From: Paenibacillus dauci
GTDB lineage: Bacteria > Bacillota > Bacilli > Paenibacillales > Paenibacillaceae
Assembly (NCBI RefSeq): GCF_000971985.1
Contig: NZ_KQ040799.1
Coordinates: 310,001-374,000, forward strand
DNA: 64,000 bases
Direction of reading: 5' to 3'
This document shows, piece by piece, positions 45,469 through 54,431 of this stretch. The stretch's first letter is position 1; each line of letters opens with the position of its first letter. The notes beneath the pieces were generated by a model. The model was not told the origin of the DNA. It did not search any database and was given only the letters and a program-made list of their open reading frames with translations. The position numbers were made by a program, and so were the translations under genes.

Positions 45469-45624
45469 ATGAACGCAATGACCCAAAAAACCTCACTACA
45501 AATCGACGATTATCTCGATCTTCTCAATCTGGCTGTTCATGTGGGTGACCACAGGTGGCAAAAAGAAATTATCCGCAAGCTGGAATATTTGAAAAAGTGC
45601 TCTGTTCCTTCCCGCAGCCGCTAG
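45469..45624 (+). CDS. 51-aa hypothetical protein under Fur control
   Basis: An ORF of 51 codons starting ATGAACGCAATG, with AAAGGAGA about 10 nt upstream; an adjacent TTG at 45466 is another possible start. The protein is amphipathic and helical, with the core 'YLDLLNLAVHVGDHRWQKEI', and a Cys near the basic C-terminus (KKCSVPSRSR). Its own promoter, Fur box and terminator support a real gene expressed when iron is scarce. I do not recognise its family. By analogy, small Fur-regulated proteins of B. subtilis act in the iron-sparing response. Confidence 0.75.
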   Translation: MNAMTQKTSLQIDDYLDLLNLAVHVGDHRWQKEIIRKLEYLKKCSVPSRSR

Positions 45625-45663
45625 TAATCTGCTGCCTACTGTACAGACGCATCCATATATGAC

Positions 45664-45696
45664 AAAACCGACCCGGTAAAAGGAGTCGGTTTTTTT
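45664..45696 (+). terminator. Terminator after the Fur-controlled ORF
   Basis: AAAACCGAC and GTCGGTTTT flank a 12-nt loop and are followed by a T run on the plus strand. It also separates this transcript from the convergent AraC gene. Confidence 0.9.
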
Positions 45697-45809
45697 GTGT
45701 ATTTACAAGCTAACTTCTACCTGCAATTATATATTCCTATCTATATGTGCCGTTATCTGGCTTAAGATAGCCTGTGCTTCAAGTCGTCTAGCAAACTCTA
45801 ATGCTGCAA

Positions 45810-46676
45810 TTATGCTGACGGATGGAGGCCTAGCTGGTACTGCTTTGGAGTGACTCCGTATTTTTTGCGAAACAGTCCGATAAAGTGAGAAATATTATCA
45901 TACTGAAGGCTCATCGCTACCTCGGTAACTGTGTGATGTCGAAGCATTTGGCGGGCTTCTTCCAACTTGCGGTTGGTAATATATTCTCGTGGTGTCAGTC
46001 CAGTCAGCTTTTTGAACCGGCTTGTAAAATTGGTATGTGACATCTGGTAATGACTGGCCAGATCGCGAATATGATGAATCGTACTGATATGATCATTAAT
46101 ATCGCGGATCGCTTGATGAACCGGATCACTGCGATCCAGCTTCAGCAGCTGCTCCGCTCCCTGTACGTGAAGCAGATGGTAGGTAAGCTCCTGGGCAGCC
46201 AGATCAATCAGAAAGCGACGATCCTCATCATGCAGACTGAGATGACGCCGAATCCGCTGAATCGTATGCTGAAGGTCACGGCTCTGATGATTCACCGCAC
46301 AGCGCAGTATAGTACCGTTATCGATCGTAATAGATGTACACAGTTCTTCCTCCACGACAGGATGCAGCCGTGCAATCAGCTGATCACTCAGTTCAAATAC
46401 CAGCGCACGCGTCGGTACGGGAATCTGAATTTCAACGCGGGAATGTGCCGGCAGCAGCAGCATTTCACTCCGGTCATGGGTAAAAAAGTTCTCTTTGATG
46501 CCGGCGCGTACATTTTTTTGTCCTTCCAGAACCGTACATAGCTTCGGAGACTCATAAGCGGCATAATTTTCGCTATAATTCTCTGGCAGATCATAATACA
46601 AAATACGCAGCAAATCCGTCTGATACCCATACTGAAGTTCGTCATAACGGTCAAAGCCATGCAATGCCTGTTCCAT
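45810..46676 (-). CDS. AraC-family transcriptional regulator
   Basis: The 288-residue protein has a beta-rich N-terminal sensing domain of about 170 residues and a C-terminal AraC DNA-binding pair of helix-turn-helix motifs: 'IRDLASHYQMSHTNFTSRFK', 'GLTPREYITNRKLEEARQML' and 'SHFIGLFRKKYGVTPKQY'. GAGGGAGA precedes the ATG at 46676. It diverges from the iron alcohol dehydrogenase gene with 132 bp between them, so it probably activates that gene. The inducer is unknown; an aldehyde or alcohol is likely from context. Confidence 0.9.
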   Translation of the reverse strand: MEQALHGFDRYDELQYGYQTDLLRILYYDLPENYSENYAAYESPKLCTVLEGQKNVRAGIKENFFTHDRSEMLLLPAHSRVEIQIPVPTRALVFELSDQLIARLHPVVEEELCTSITIDNGTILRCAVNHQSRDLQHTIQRIRRHLSLHDEDRRFLIDLAAQELTYHLLHVQGAEQLLKLDRSDPVHQAIRDINDHISTIHHIRDLASHYQMSHTNFTSRFKKLTGLTPREYITNRKLEEARQMLRHHTVTEVAMSLQYDNISHFIGLFRKKYGVTPKQYQLGLHPSA

Positions 46677-46808
46677 AGACTCTCCCTCTTTGAAACCACG
46701 AATATTTTACGGCAATAATTGATATTTTTGTATTCGTTATCGGGCTACACTTAATAAAGTAAGTATAACTCAATTGCTTCTAACATCCAACAAGCGAGGT
46801 AGATCAGT

Positions 46809-47963
46809 ATGGCAGGTAAAGCAAAATTCATGATGCCCGGTATGAGTCTGATGGGCTCCGGTTCCCTGCAGGATGCCGGTGAGGAAATCCGCAAACTTCA
46901 ATATCACAAAGCATTGATCGTTACGGACCAACCACTAGTTGATATTGGTATTGCTGGCACAGTAACCGATATGCTGCAACAGATAGGTATTGCCTCAGCG
47001 ATTTACAGCAGCACACGTCCCAATCCGACTGTTCGCAATGTAAATGAAGGACTGCAGGCATATACCGATAATAGCTGTGACTGTATTATTTCTCTTGGCG
47101 GAGGCTCACCGCATGACTGTGCCAAAGGTATTGCCCTGCTCGCGACCAATGGCGGTAGTATTGAAGATTACGAAGGTGTAGATCGTTCTGCACAGCCAGC
47201 CGCTCCACTGATCGCGATTAATACAACTGCCGGCACCGCTAGTGAAATGACCAAATTCTGCATTATTACCGATGAAGTTCGTCATGTAAAAATGGCTATT
47301 GTAGACAAGCATACAACTCCACTAATCGCTGTTAATGATCCGCAGCTAATGATGGCTATGCCCAAGTCACTGACAGCAGCTACCGGTATGGATGCACTAA
47401 CTCACTCGATTGAAGCTTATGTATCTACCGATGCAACACCGATCACGGATGCCTGTGCACTCAAAGCTATAGAGCTGATTCGCGATTATCTAGTTCGTGC
47501 TGTAGATAACGGACAGGATGCGGAAGCACGTGAACAGATGGCTTATGCCGAGTTCCTGGCCGGTATGGCTTTTAACAATGCAGGTCTTGGCTATGTTCAT
47601 GCTATGGCCCATCAGCTGGGCGGGTTCTACGATCTGCCTCATGGCGTATGTAATGCTATTTTGTTACCTCATGTAGAACGCTATAATATGCAGGCTGCTG
47701 CAGAGCGCCTCACGACTATCGCCTATACGCTTGGTGAGCAGGTCGACTTGTCACGTCCCGAAGAAGGAGCAGAGTTGGCTATTCAGGCAATTGAAAAGCT
47801 GGCCCGGCGAGTCGGTATTCCTGCTGGTCTGCAAGAGCTTGGTGTCAAAGCTGAAGACTTTGATACGCTGGCTGCCAATGCCATGAAAGATGCCTGCGGG
47901 GTCACTAACCCGATTCAACCTTCCAAGGAAGATGTAATTCATATGTTCGCGAGTGCGATGTAA
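46809..47963 (+). CDS. Iron-containing (class III) alcohol dehydrogenase
   Basis: The 384-residue NAD-dependent dehydrogenase has the family's coenzyme motif '[20 protein letters not shown]', the '[17 protein letters not shown]' block, and the metal ligands in '[14 protein letters not shown]', '[20 protein letters not shown]'. Length and sequence match the AdhB/methanol dehydrogenase branch. It interconverts alcohols and aldehydes, and the physiological substrate cannot be read. GCGAGG lies about 9 nt before the ATG. It stands alone with a strong terminator behind it and a divergent AraC regulator in front. Confidence 0.93.
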   Translation: MAGKAKFMMPGMSLMGSGSLQDAGEEIRKLQYHKALIVTDQPLVDIGIAGTVTDMLQQIGIASAIYSSTRPNPTVRNVNEGLQAYTDNSCDCIISLGGGSPHDCAKGIALLATNGGSIEDYEGVDRSAQPAAPLIAINTTAGTASEMTKFCIITDEVRHVKMAIVDKHTTPLIAVNDPQLMMAMPKSLTAATGMDALTHSIEAYVSTDATPITDACALKAIELIRDYLVRAVDNGQDAEAREQMAYAEFLAGMAFNNAGLGYVHAMAHQLGGFYDLPHGVCNAILLPHVERYNMQAAAERLTTIAYTLGEQVDLSRPEEGAELAIQAIEKLARRVGIPAGLQELGVKAEDFDTLAANAMKDACGVTNPIQPSKEDVIHMFASAM

Positions 47964-48022
47964 GACAGGCAGTTCTCTCATTTTCTCCTCTATCCTTGGA
48001 TCTGCATAATTCTGCAGTATCC

Positions 48023-48055
48023 AAAAAGCCCGGTGATATGCACCGGGCTTTTTTT
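48023..48055. terminator. Terminator after the alcohol dehydrogenase
   Basis: AAAAAGCCCGGTG and CACCGGGCTTTTTTT form a GC-rich stem with a 5-nt loop and T tract. The 5' A run could also serve the convergent peroxidase gene. Confidence 0.93.
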
Positions 48056-48137
48056 GTACAATTTATTTTAATGTGTAAAATGATGTAGGTTTGTACGAAG
48101 CAAAACTTTGTTATGGACCGAATATTTATCGTTGCGA

Positions 48138-48683
48138 TTAGAGCAGCGCTTCAATATCCTCTTCAAGATCGTATGGATCGGTTGTAGGTTCAAAGCGTTT
48201 GACTACTTCACCGCTGCGGTCAATCAGGAACTTGGTAAAATTCCATTTGATTGAATCGCCCGGCATATATTCCGGATGACGCTCATGCAGCAGAGGCAGC
48301 AGGATTCTGGCTACCGAATGCCTCATATCAAAGCCTTCGAATGGCTTGGAATCGGCCAGATACGTAAACAAAGGATGCGCATACTGATCACGTACATCCA
48401 CCTTTTGGAACATCGGGAATGTAACACCGTAATTCAGCATACAGAAAGCCTGAATTCGTTCATTACCGTCAGGTTCCTGATCAGCAAACTGGTTGGAAGG
48501 AAAACCGAGTACAATGAATCCTCTGTCTTTATAACGATCATATAACTTTTGTAAATCTTCAAATTGAAAAGTAAAACCGCATTGACTCGCTGTATTAACG
48601 ACCAGAATAACCTGATCACGATATTCCTCCAAAGATACTTCCTTACCAGCCATGTTGGTTGCCGCAAATTGATATACACTCAT
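48138..48683 (-). CDS. Glutathione peroxidase-family thiol peroxidase
   Basis: The 181-residue cytoplasmic peroxidase has the peroxidatic Cys35 in 'VVNTASQCGFT', the catalytic Gln in 'LGFPSNQF' and the Trp-Asn in 'KWNFTKFLIDRSG'. It is a Cys, not selenocysteine, enzyme, and 'FCMLNYGVTFPMF' carries a candidate resolving Cys. Bacterial members usually use thioredoxin or bacillithiol to reduce peroxides. It is longer than the usual 158 residues, with an insert before the Trp motif. AAGGAG is about 14 nt before the ATG, a long spacing; no better start is in frame. Confidence 0.92.
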   Translation of the reverse strand: MSVYQFAATNMAGKEVSLEEYRDQVILVVNTASQCGFTFQFEDLQKLYDRYKDRGFIVLGFPSNQFADQEPDGNERIQAFCMLNYGVTFPMFQKVDVRDQYAHPLFTYLADSKPFEGFDMRHSVARILLPLLHERHPEYMPGDSIKWNFTKFLIDRSGEVVKRFEPTTDPYDLEEDIEALL

Positions 48684-48905
48684 AATTCGTTTTACGTTCT
48701 CCTTTGATTACAATAATTTAGTAGCCTATTATATTGTAACCAATGTAAAACATATTTGAAACTATAGTCCTAATATATTTTTAAATATTAAAGGTATTAA
48801 GAACTATAAAATCAATTATTTTGTCGAATCAGGAATGGATTGACAGGAATTCGTTTATATTGCAGCTTATATTTCTCAAATCGTTACATTATTCTGTTCT
48901 GAAAT

Positions 48906-49718
48906 CTATTCGTTCTGATCGTCACCATGGTCTTCTAGATGCGTTCCCATAAAAGGCTTATTTACATAGTAGTACATCATCGACATAAAGACCGAACCAC
49001 CAATCAGATTGCCGAGTGTTACCGGGATCAGATTATGAATGACGCCAGCGAAATTAATTGTCGATGGATGATCGACCACAAGCGCAATTGCAAAAGTACA
49101 CATATTGGCAATACTGTGCTCATAGCCCGAAATAAAGAAGCAGAATACAAACAGCATCATGCAGAATAGCTTCGCCACTTCATTTTTAAGCCCCATTGGA
49201 ATAAAGAAGGCCAGACAGACGAGCCAGTTACACAAAATAGCCCTGAAAAACAGCTGCGAAGTAGGTGCCTGCATCTTGTGTTCCACCACATTCAGCAAAA
49301 AGGCATTGACCGAGTGATCCGAATAAAGCCCGGTCAGGAAGATCAACAGCGCAAAAGCACAGGCTCCCATAATATTGCCGATATAACTGGTCACCCACAT
49401 CTTCACGACCTGCAACCAGCGTAGCTTGCGAATCAGTGCTGCATAGGAGTAATAGAACGTATCCCCTGTAAACAGATCCCCTCCGCCCAGCGAGATCAGA
49501 ATAATCGCCGCACCAAAGGTAAGGGCTGCCATCGGGTAGGCAGCAGGCGATTCCACAGCATAAAAGAAATTGCCTGTCTTAAAAGCAACAATAACGCCGA
49601 ATCCGATAAACATACTTGCCAGCATTGAGCGCGACAGGTAGCGGAGTATGCTCTGTCTGAAGATCATATTCTTTTCCAGTGCCAGCTTCTCCACCTGTTT
49701 TAACGATTGTAGTTCCAT
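48906..49718 (-). CDS. Formate/nitrite transporter (FNT family)
   Basis: The 270-residue pentameric channel protein has six helices. 'FIGFGVIVAFKTGNFF', 'GGGDLFTGDTFYYSY', 'CNWLVCLAFFIPMG' and 'SGYEHSIANMCTF' are the family's conserved stretches; the latter holds the pore His. It conducts formate, nitrite or hydrosulphide with protons; substrate choice cannot be read. A hydrophilic N-terminus and a short acidic, Asp-rich C-terminus flank the core. The gene stands alone. Confidence 0.92.
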   Translation of the reverse strand: MELQSLKQVEKLALEKNMIFRQSILRYLSRSMLASMFIGFGVIVAFKTGNFFYAVESPAAYPMAALTFGAAIILISLGGGDLFTGDTFYYSYAALIRKLRWLQVVKMWVTSYIGNIMGACAFALLIFLTGLYSDHSVNAFLLNVVEHKMQAPTSQLFFRAILCNWLVCLAFFIPMGLKNEVAKLFCMMLFVFCFFISGYEHSIANMCTFAIALVVDHPSTINFAGVIHNLIPVTLGNLIGGSVFMSMMYYYVNKPFMGTHLEDHGDDQNE

Positions 49719-50230
49719 TCATTCACCATCCTAGTATGAATTCGATTTGATTGACTCCCTGCTTTCCAGGCTGCATCGATAGCTACTCCTGATTGTTCTA
49801 CAATACCATATCCGTATAATCGTATGATTATGCAGAACGATTTCATTATAGAATTATCTACACGCAAATGCTCTATTTTAACCCGTTTCTTTTAGCCTAT
49901 CCCCTACTAGACTATAAGACATAGGAACATATTCCTATTCTTCGACAAAATATGACCAAAGTCACTAAAAGCTATTAACTTAGTAAAACAATCTGCCGAA
50001 AAGATATTATAAGCAAAGGCAGTCACAAATTGGACACATCATTTTCCTGTAACCAACGATTATGGTGTTTTAACACCTAATCTTGATGATATATAGATGT
50101 TATCAGTAATTAATTCATCTCAACGTCGGTTTTTTTATGAAAAGAATAACATATTTAAGCTCATTTTAATGAACATTTTGTGAAACTGTGTTAATGTAAA
50201 TTTACAATCAAAATTACGAGGTGACCGAAA
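49719..50230. promoter_or_regulatory. Long intergenic region with two small palindromes
   Basis: No gene is seen in these 512 bp. GGTGTT-TT-AACACC (50064-50077) and the perfect palindrome TGTAAATTTACA (50195-50206) are candidate operators. The second lies 24 bp before the start of the 100-residue protein. The region also must contain the transporter promoter, which could not be pinned down. Confidence 0.5.
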
Positions 50231-50533
50231 ATGACAAACCATAGCAAAGTACAGCAACTTCGGGAATTGCTGCCACAAGAACAACAAGGAATTACACGCT
50301 ACGTTGAACATGCTCTGCAATCGATTGATGAACTGGTTGAAAAACATCGTCAGTATACTGCTTCTCTGGCAATCTACGGCGATCGTATCAACGGTAACGA
50401 AGAACGTGTATACCGTGATACCATTTCCGAAATCAAAGCACAGCTGATCGAGACACTGGAAAGAACAGTCGAAGACTTCTCCCATCTGGGTGACAAGAAC
50501 TGGAGCAAAAACTACAAAGACGGTATCAAGTAA
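50231..50533 (+). CDS. Hypothetical helical protein, 100 aa
   Basis: A charged, helical soluble protein; 'LLPQEQQGITRYVEHALQSI' and 'EIKAQLIETLERTVEDFSHL' look like two long amphipathic helices, possibly a coiled-coil dimer. GAGGTG is well placed before the ATG. It is monocistronic, with a palindrome just upstream and a terminator behind, so it has its own regulation. No family is recognised. Confidence 0.75.
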   Translation: MTNHSKVQQLRELLPQEQQGITRYVEHALQSIDELVEKHRQYTASLAIYGDRINGNEERVYRDTISEIKAQLIETLERTVEDFSHLGDKNWSKNYKDGIK

Positions 50534-50632
50534 GAATTCTCTTTCTTGCTTGATGCATCAATTATGGTATAAACCGACATTCCATGAGATGATGATTAGA
50601 TATAGCACCTGTACTCTCTATAGCAGCACAGC

Positions 50633-50664
50633 AAAAAACCGTGGCCCGGGAAGCCACGGTTTTT
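50633..50664. terminator. Bidirectional terminator
   Basis: AAAAAACCGTGGC and GCCACGGTTTTT flank a 7-nt loop, between the convergent 100-residue gene and the DUF420 gene. Confidence 0.92.
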
Positions 50665-50676
50665 CTTTTGTGTTCT

Positions 50677-51246
50677 TTATTTGTAATAAGGCGCCATCAT
50701 CAGATAGACAATTACCCCGGTAGAACTTACATACAGCCAGATCGGCATCGTCCAGCGGACGATTTTTTTGTGCTTGGCAATCTGCATCGTCCATCCCCAT
50801 ACCAGTGCGAACAGTGCCAGCGGTACGATAATCGCAGCCAGGAAACTGTGCGTGATCAGAATGAAGAAGTAAACGGTACGTATAAATCCTTCACCGCCAT
50901 ATTTGGCTGTCTCCGGAGAGAGGTAGTGAAATGTTAGATACGTAACCAGGAACAGCAGTGTTGACGAGAAGGCAGCCAGAATAAATCCCCGGTGCAGCTT
51001 AATATTTTTTTTCAAAATCGAGATCAGTGCAGCGACGAGAAAAATGAAAGTAAAGCTGTTAAAAATCGCATTCATCCGCGGCAGCAGTGTAATATCAAAT
51101 CCAACCGTTCCTTTGTAACCGATAGCCGGTGAGAAAAACAACAGCAAAATGATGACGTTCGCAATTACAGATACGGTAATAATCAGACCTGTAAAGTTCT
51201 TGTTGGTCGTTGGCTTGAGATTGCCGGTTTGTGTACCCTTGTCCAT
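50677..51246 (-). CDS. DUF420 membrane protein (YozB/CtaM-like)
   Basis: The 189-residue protein has five predicted membrane helices, with conserved 'LPRMNAIFNSFTFIFL', 'IKLHRGFILAAFSSTLLFL' and 'RTVYFFILITHSFLA', whose His residues are typical of DUF420. The family includes CtaM of Staphylococcus, needed for aa3-type oxidase function, so a role in oxidase or haem assembly is plausible. GGGAGAG places the ATG at 51246 rather than at 51273. No oxidase genes are visible nearby. Confidence 0.87.
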   Translation of the reverse strand: MDKGTQTGNLKPTTNKNFTGLIITVSVIANVIILLLFFSPAIGYKGTVGFDITLLPRMNAIFNSFTFIFLVAALISILKKNIKLHRGFILAAFSSTLLFLVTYLTFHYLSPETAKYGGEGFIRTVYFFILITHSFLAAIIVPLALFALVWGWTMQIAKHKKIVRWTMPIWLYVSSTGVIVYLMMAPYYK

Positions 51247-51377
51247 GTGTACTCTCCCATCCTTGCGATTCATACTGGGAATATCGAAATATCCTCATTA
51301 TATTATATTTTAATAAACCGGATAAGGATAAGCAGATTGGTGACAACAGTTTGAACGTTTTGGCAGGATACCGATTT

Positions 51378-51659
51378 TTAGCTGTCTTTGCGCCAGATAT
51401 CATGATATTCTTCATTGCGCTTGAACTGTGCGAGCGCATAAGAGCATGCCGGAACAACGGTCTTGCCCTGCTCGCGGGCCACATCCACTACACGCTGTAC
51501 GAGCTGCTGACCGACTTTTTGCCCCCGCAGTTCTTCCGATACAAAAGTATGATCAATAATGATCGACTTTTCGTCATAAGGACCAAAGCCGATCTCTGCT
51601 TTGGGCTCTCCATCTACTTCCATTACGAATCCTTTATCATTCTCTACAATGTTTTGCAT
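51378..51659 (-). CDS. Small GNAT-family N-acetyltransferase-like protein (YidJ-type)
   Basis: The 93-residue protein is a minimal GNAT fold: 'IIIDHTFVSEELRGQKVGQQ' carries the acetyl-CoA loop (R-G-Q-x-V-G), and 'KTVVPACSYALAQFKRN' the conserved C-S-Y/F segment. The domain is the small Acetyltransf_CG type (about 90 aa) rather than the usual 150. AAGGAG before the ATG at 51659 sets the start; the frame runs back to 51716. Substrate unknown. It stands alone on this strand. Confidence 0.85.
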   Translation of the reverse strand: MQNIVENDKGFVMEVDGEPKAEIGFGPYDEKSIIIDHTFVSEELRGQKVGQQLVQRVVDVAREQGKTVVPACSYALAQFKRNEEYHDIWRKDS

Positions 51660-51912
51660 GATTTTCGCTCCTTCCGAAATAGACAATATATCTTTTTTAT
51701 CCCCGCAATTCCTCATGACGAAACAATCGGCTATCTGTAGGTTAACGCGATTCCATTCTTCTCTATCCTTTAAAATTCTATATTCTAGGATATAAATTTA
51801 TTAATTCTTTATATGTAAAATAAATACATTTAGTACTTAGTGCCTATTACCAGATTTTTACTGATGTCGAAATATATATTGAGTCTTAAGTTAACTAACG
51901 GAGGTAACCTTT

Positions 51913-53508
51913 ATGAAATGGTTTCATAATTTAAAAACATCAGCCAAGATTATATCTTCATTCATTTTAATCGTGCTGATCTTGATTGCTTTTGGCGTAT
52001 ATAGTCTCCACAACCTGGAGCAAAGTAGTGAACGAACCAGTCAGATATCCGGCAACAATCTGGTATCTGTACAAAACCTGCTCGGTGTACAAGTCTATTA
52101 TCAGCGTCTGAGAATCGCTGTCCGTGATCTGAATACAACAACCGACCCTGACAAACAGCAGACCTACCTGGACAAAATAACTCAATTCAAAACCGGTATT
52201 GATACCAATATTAGAGCGTATACACCGCTTGCTTCTACAGCTACAGAACAACAAGGAATCCAACAATTCAATGCTGCTTATGCCAAATATATTGAACTGT
52301 ATAATCAGGCAACCCGTATGGCACAAGTTCCGGGTGCTGCAGGAACGGCAGCTTTTATCCAGTTCAAAGACAATACCCTCAAACAGGCTGGCGATGAGCT
52401 CGGAACGATCCTCGACGGACTGATTGATTACAATGCCAAAGTTGCACAGCAAGCCAGCACAGATGCAGCTAGCGATTATCAAAAGGCCCGCACACTAACT
52501 ATTACTATTCTTGTATTTGCTGTTATCTTCAGTCTCCTGCTGGGCTATTGGATCGCCCATATGATCTCTACACCGCTCAAGAAACTGTCCGCGTTGATCT
52601 CTCAATTTGCTGCTGGCGATCTGAGTGGTACATCGGATATTGATACTCGTGATGAAGTAGGCCAGCTGGCTGCTTCTGTTAATACCATGGCAGACAATCT
52701 GCGTGATCTGATCGCACGTATCTCCATGTCGTCTCAGAGCGTAGCTGCCGCTTCCCAGGAAATCTCCGCTACTACGGAGGAAATCGCTCATACAAGCAGC
52801 ACCCAGGCAGAAGCTTCCGCTTCCATTACCGAATTGTTCAAGGAGCTGTCTGCGGCTATCGATTCTGTCGCCCGTAGTGCTACCGAGACGGCAGAGCTGT
52901 CCAACCACACTCTGGATATGGCCCACCAGGGTGGACAGGTGGTTGACCAATCCATGATCAGTATGCAAAACATGAATACTTCTATACAACGCCTGGAAGA
53001 AGATTCCCAGCGGATCGGTGAAATTATCAGCGTAATCGACGATATTTCCAATCAAACCAATCTGCTTGCACTGAACGCCGCCATTGAAGCTGCACGTGCC
53101 GGTGAACAAGGCAAAGGCTTTGCTGTTGTTGCTGATGAAGTACGCAAGCTGGCCGAACGCAGTATGGATGCTACCAAGCAGATCTCCAGCATTATCAAAA
53201 TCATGCAAAGAAATACCCAGGATAGTGTATTATCCGTACGACAAAGTGTAGAACAATCGACGCAGACGGGTGATTCTTTCCAAAAAATCATTCGTATGGT
53301 GAATGATTCTGCTATTCGTGTCAATGATATCGCAGCGGCCTGTGAGCAAGAATCCGCTCAGGCAAACGAGGTCATGTTCTCTGTCGAATCTATTGCTGCT
53401 GCCAGCGAAGAATCTGCAGCGGCGGCTCAGGAAACTGCAGCCTCTTCTCAATCCCTCGCCAAGCTGGCTGAGGATCTGAACGACTCTGTATCTATTTTCA
53501 AAGTATAA
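51913..53508 (+). CDS. Methyl-accepting chemotaxis protein
   Basis: The 531-residue transducer has one membrane helix at about 12-32, a periplasmic-side four-helix bundle of about 155 residues, a second helix near 190-212, a HAMP linker ('[20 protein letters not shown]') and the long signalling coiled coil. The hairpin tip is the conserved '[20 protein letters not shown]', then '[14 protein letters not shown]'. GGAGGTAA is ideally spaced before the ATG. It senses an external ligand and passes the signal to CheA/CheW, which are not in the window. It stands alone. Confidence 0.95.
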   Translation: MKWFHNLKTSAKIISSFILIVLILIAFGVYSLHNLEQSSERTSQISGNNLVSVQNLLGVQVYYQRLRIAVRDLNTTTDPDKQQTYLDKITQFKTGIDTNIRAYTPLASTATEQQGIQQFNAAYAKYIELYNQATRMAQVPGAAGTAAFIQFKDNTLKQAGDELGTILDGLIDYNAKVAQQASTDAASDYQKARTLTITILVFAVIFSLLLGYWIAHMISTPLKKLSALISQFAAGDLSGTSDIDTRDEVGQLAASVNTMADNLRDLIARISMSSQSVAAASQEISATTEEIAHTSSTQAEASASITELFKELSAAIDSVARSATETAELSNHTLDMAHQGGQVVDQSMISMQNMNTSIQRLEEDSQRIGEIISVIDDISNQTNLLALNAAIEAARAGEQGKGFAVVADEVRKLAERSMDATKQISSIIKIMQRNTQDSVLSVRQSVEQSTQTGDSFQKIIRMVNDSAIRVNDIAAACEQESAQANEVMFSVESIAAASEESAAAAQETAASSQSLAKLAEDLNDSVSIFKV

Positions 53509-53555
53509 AATCTGTAGAGTCCATTTATCATTCGTCTTATTAAGGCAATATCAAA

Positions 53556-53612
53556 AAGCCTGTTCACCCCTGCTATTTCTGATTAACAGAAATAACGGAA
53601 ATGAACAGGCTT
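53556..53612. terminator. Nested-hairpin terminator between MCP and epimerase genes
   Basis: The outer stem AAGCCTGTTCA/TGAACAGGCTT encloses an inner TATTTCTG/CAGAAATA hairpin. It serves the convergent genes ending at 53508 and 53661. Confidence 0.8.
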
Positions 53613-53660
53613 AATTTTTACTCATAGATAAGCAACTACGCGGGACAGCCAATCCTATTG

Positions 53661-54431
53661 CTATCCTTCCTGGCCACCCTGGTAAATGGTCTCGTCCTGT
53701 GGAAGATCTTTCTGTCGACGCTGCTCTTCTGCGAGCAATTCGGCTGCATCATCCTGCGGCTTGTAGCCGATCTCCTGCTCCAGATAGCCGATATCATAAT
53801 AATTATCCGTATTGGCTGATGTTCCATACAGATTCATATAGGTATGGCGATCATCCGCCTCGATGCAGCAGCGCATTAGCTGCACCATATCCCGTTCCGA
53901 TATCCAGATATGCGTAGCACGCTGGGAATGGGGACGGTCATCACCGGGAAAATTACCAATACGTACATTAAAGGAAGACAACTGATGCTGATCGGCATAC
54001 AATCTTCCCAGCAGCTCGATATAACACTTACTCAGTCCGTAAATGCTATCCGGACGATAAGGATCGTTCACATCTACCTCTTCACCGACCTTATAGAATC
54101 CGGTCGCATGGTTGGAGCTGGCGAAGATCAGACGGCGTACACCTTTTTTGCGTGCAGCTTCATATAGATGATAGGCACCGCTCACGTTTACCGGTAGCGC
54201 CACACCCAGAAAGTCGTCATTATCTTTTTGCCAGCCGATATGGAGAATGGTATCTACGTCCTGCAGCATCTCTTCAATACGCTCCGGATCGGTAATATCC
54301 AATCGGCGAATCCCCTGCGTCTCGTTCTCTTGTATATCGGTTGCAATCACATCGTACTCTTCCTTCAATCCCTGGTAGAGCGTACTGCCGATGCGGCCGC
54401 CAGCTCCTGTAATGAGTAGTTTGCGCTTCAT
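53661..54431 (-). CDS. NAD-dependent epimerase/dehydratase-like protein (extended SDR)
   Basis: The 256-residue protein has the N-terminal Rossmann motif 'LLITGAGGRIGSTLYQGL', the Ser active-site region 'IFASSNHATGFY' and the catalytic 'YGLSKCYIE' (YxxxK). The sequence resembles uronate dehydrogenases and related sugar-modifying SDRs. GGGAGG before the ATG at 54431 rules out the long upstream frame. The start overlaps the stop of the hybrid kinase (ATGA), so translation is coupled, an uncommon pairing. The substrate is not known. Confidence 0.88.
   Translation of the reverse strand: MKRKLLITGAGGRIGSTLYQGLKEEYDVIATDIQENETQGIRRLDITDPERIEEMLQDVDTILHIGWQKDNDDFLGVALPVNVSGAYHLYEAARKKGVRRLIFASSNHATGFYKVGEEVDVNDPYRPDSIYGLSKCYIELLGRLYADQHQLSSFNVRIGNFPGDDRPHSQRATHIWISERDMVQLMRCCIEADDRHTYMNLYGTSANTDNYYDIGYLEQEIGYKPQDDAAELLAEEQRRQKDLPQDETIYQGGQEG

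Noticed and set aside
49945-49970. Fnr or redox regulator site near the formate/nitrite transporter
   Set aside because: TGAC-CAAA-GTCA is only a short symmetric motif and lacks the Fnr consensus ends.
51846-51873. Sigma-D motility promoter before the chemoreceptor
   Set aside because: A GTCGAAAT element with a TTAC at 15 bp matches the consensus too weakly.
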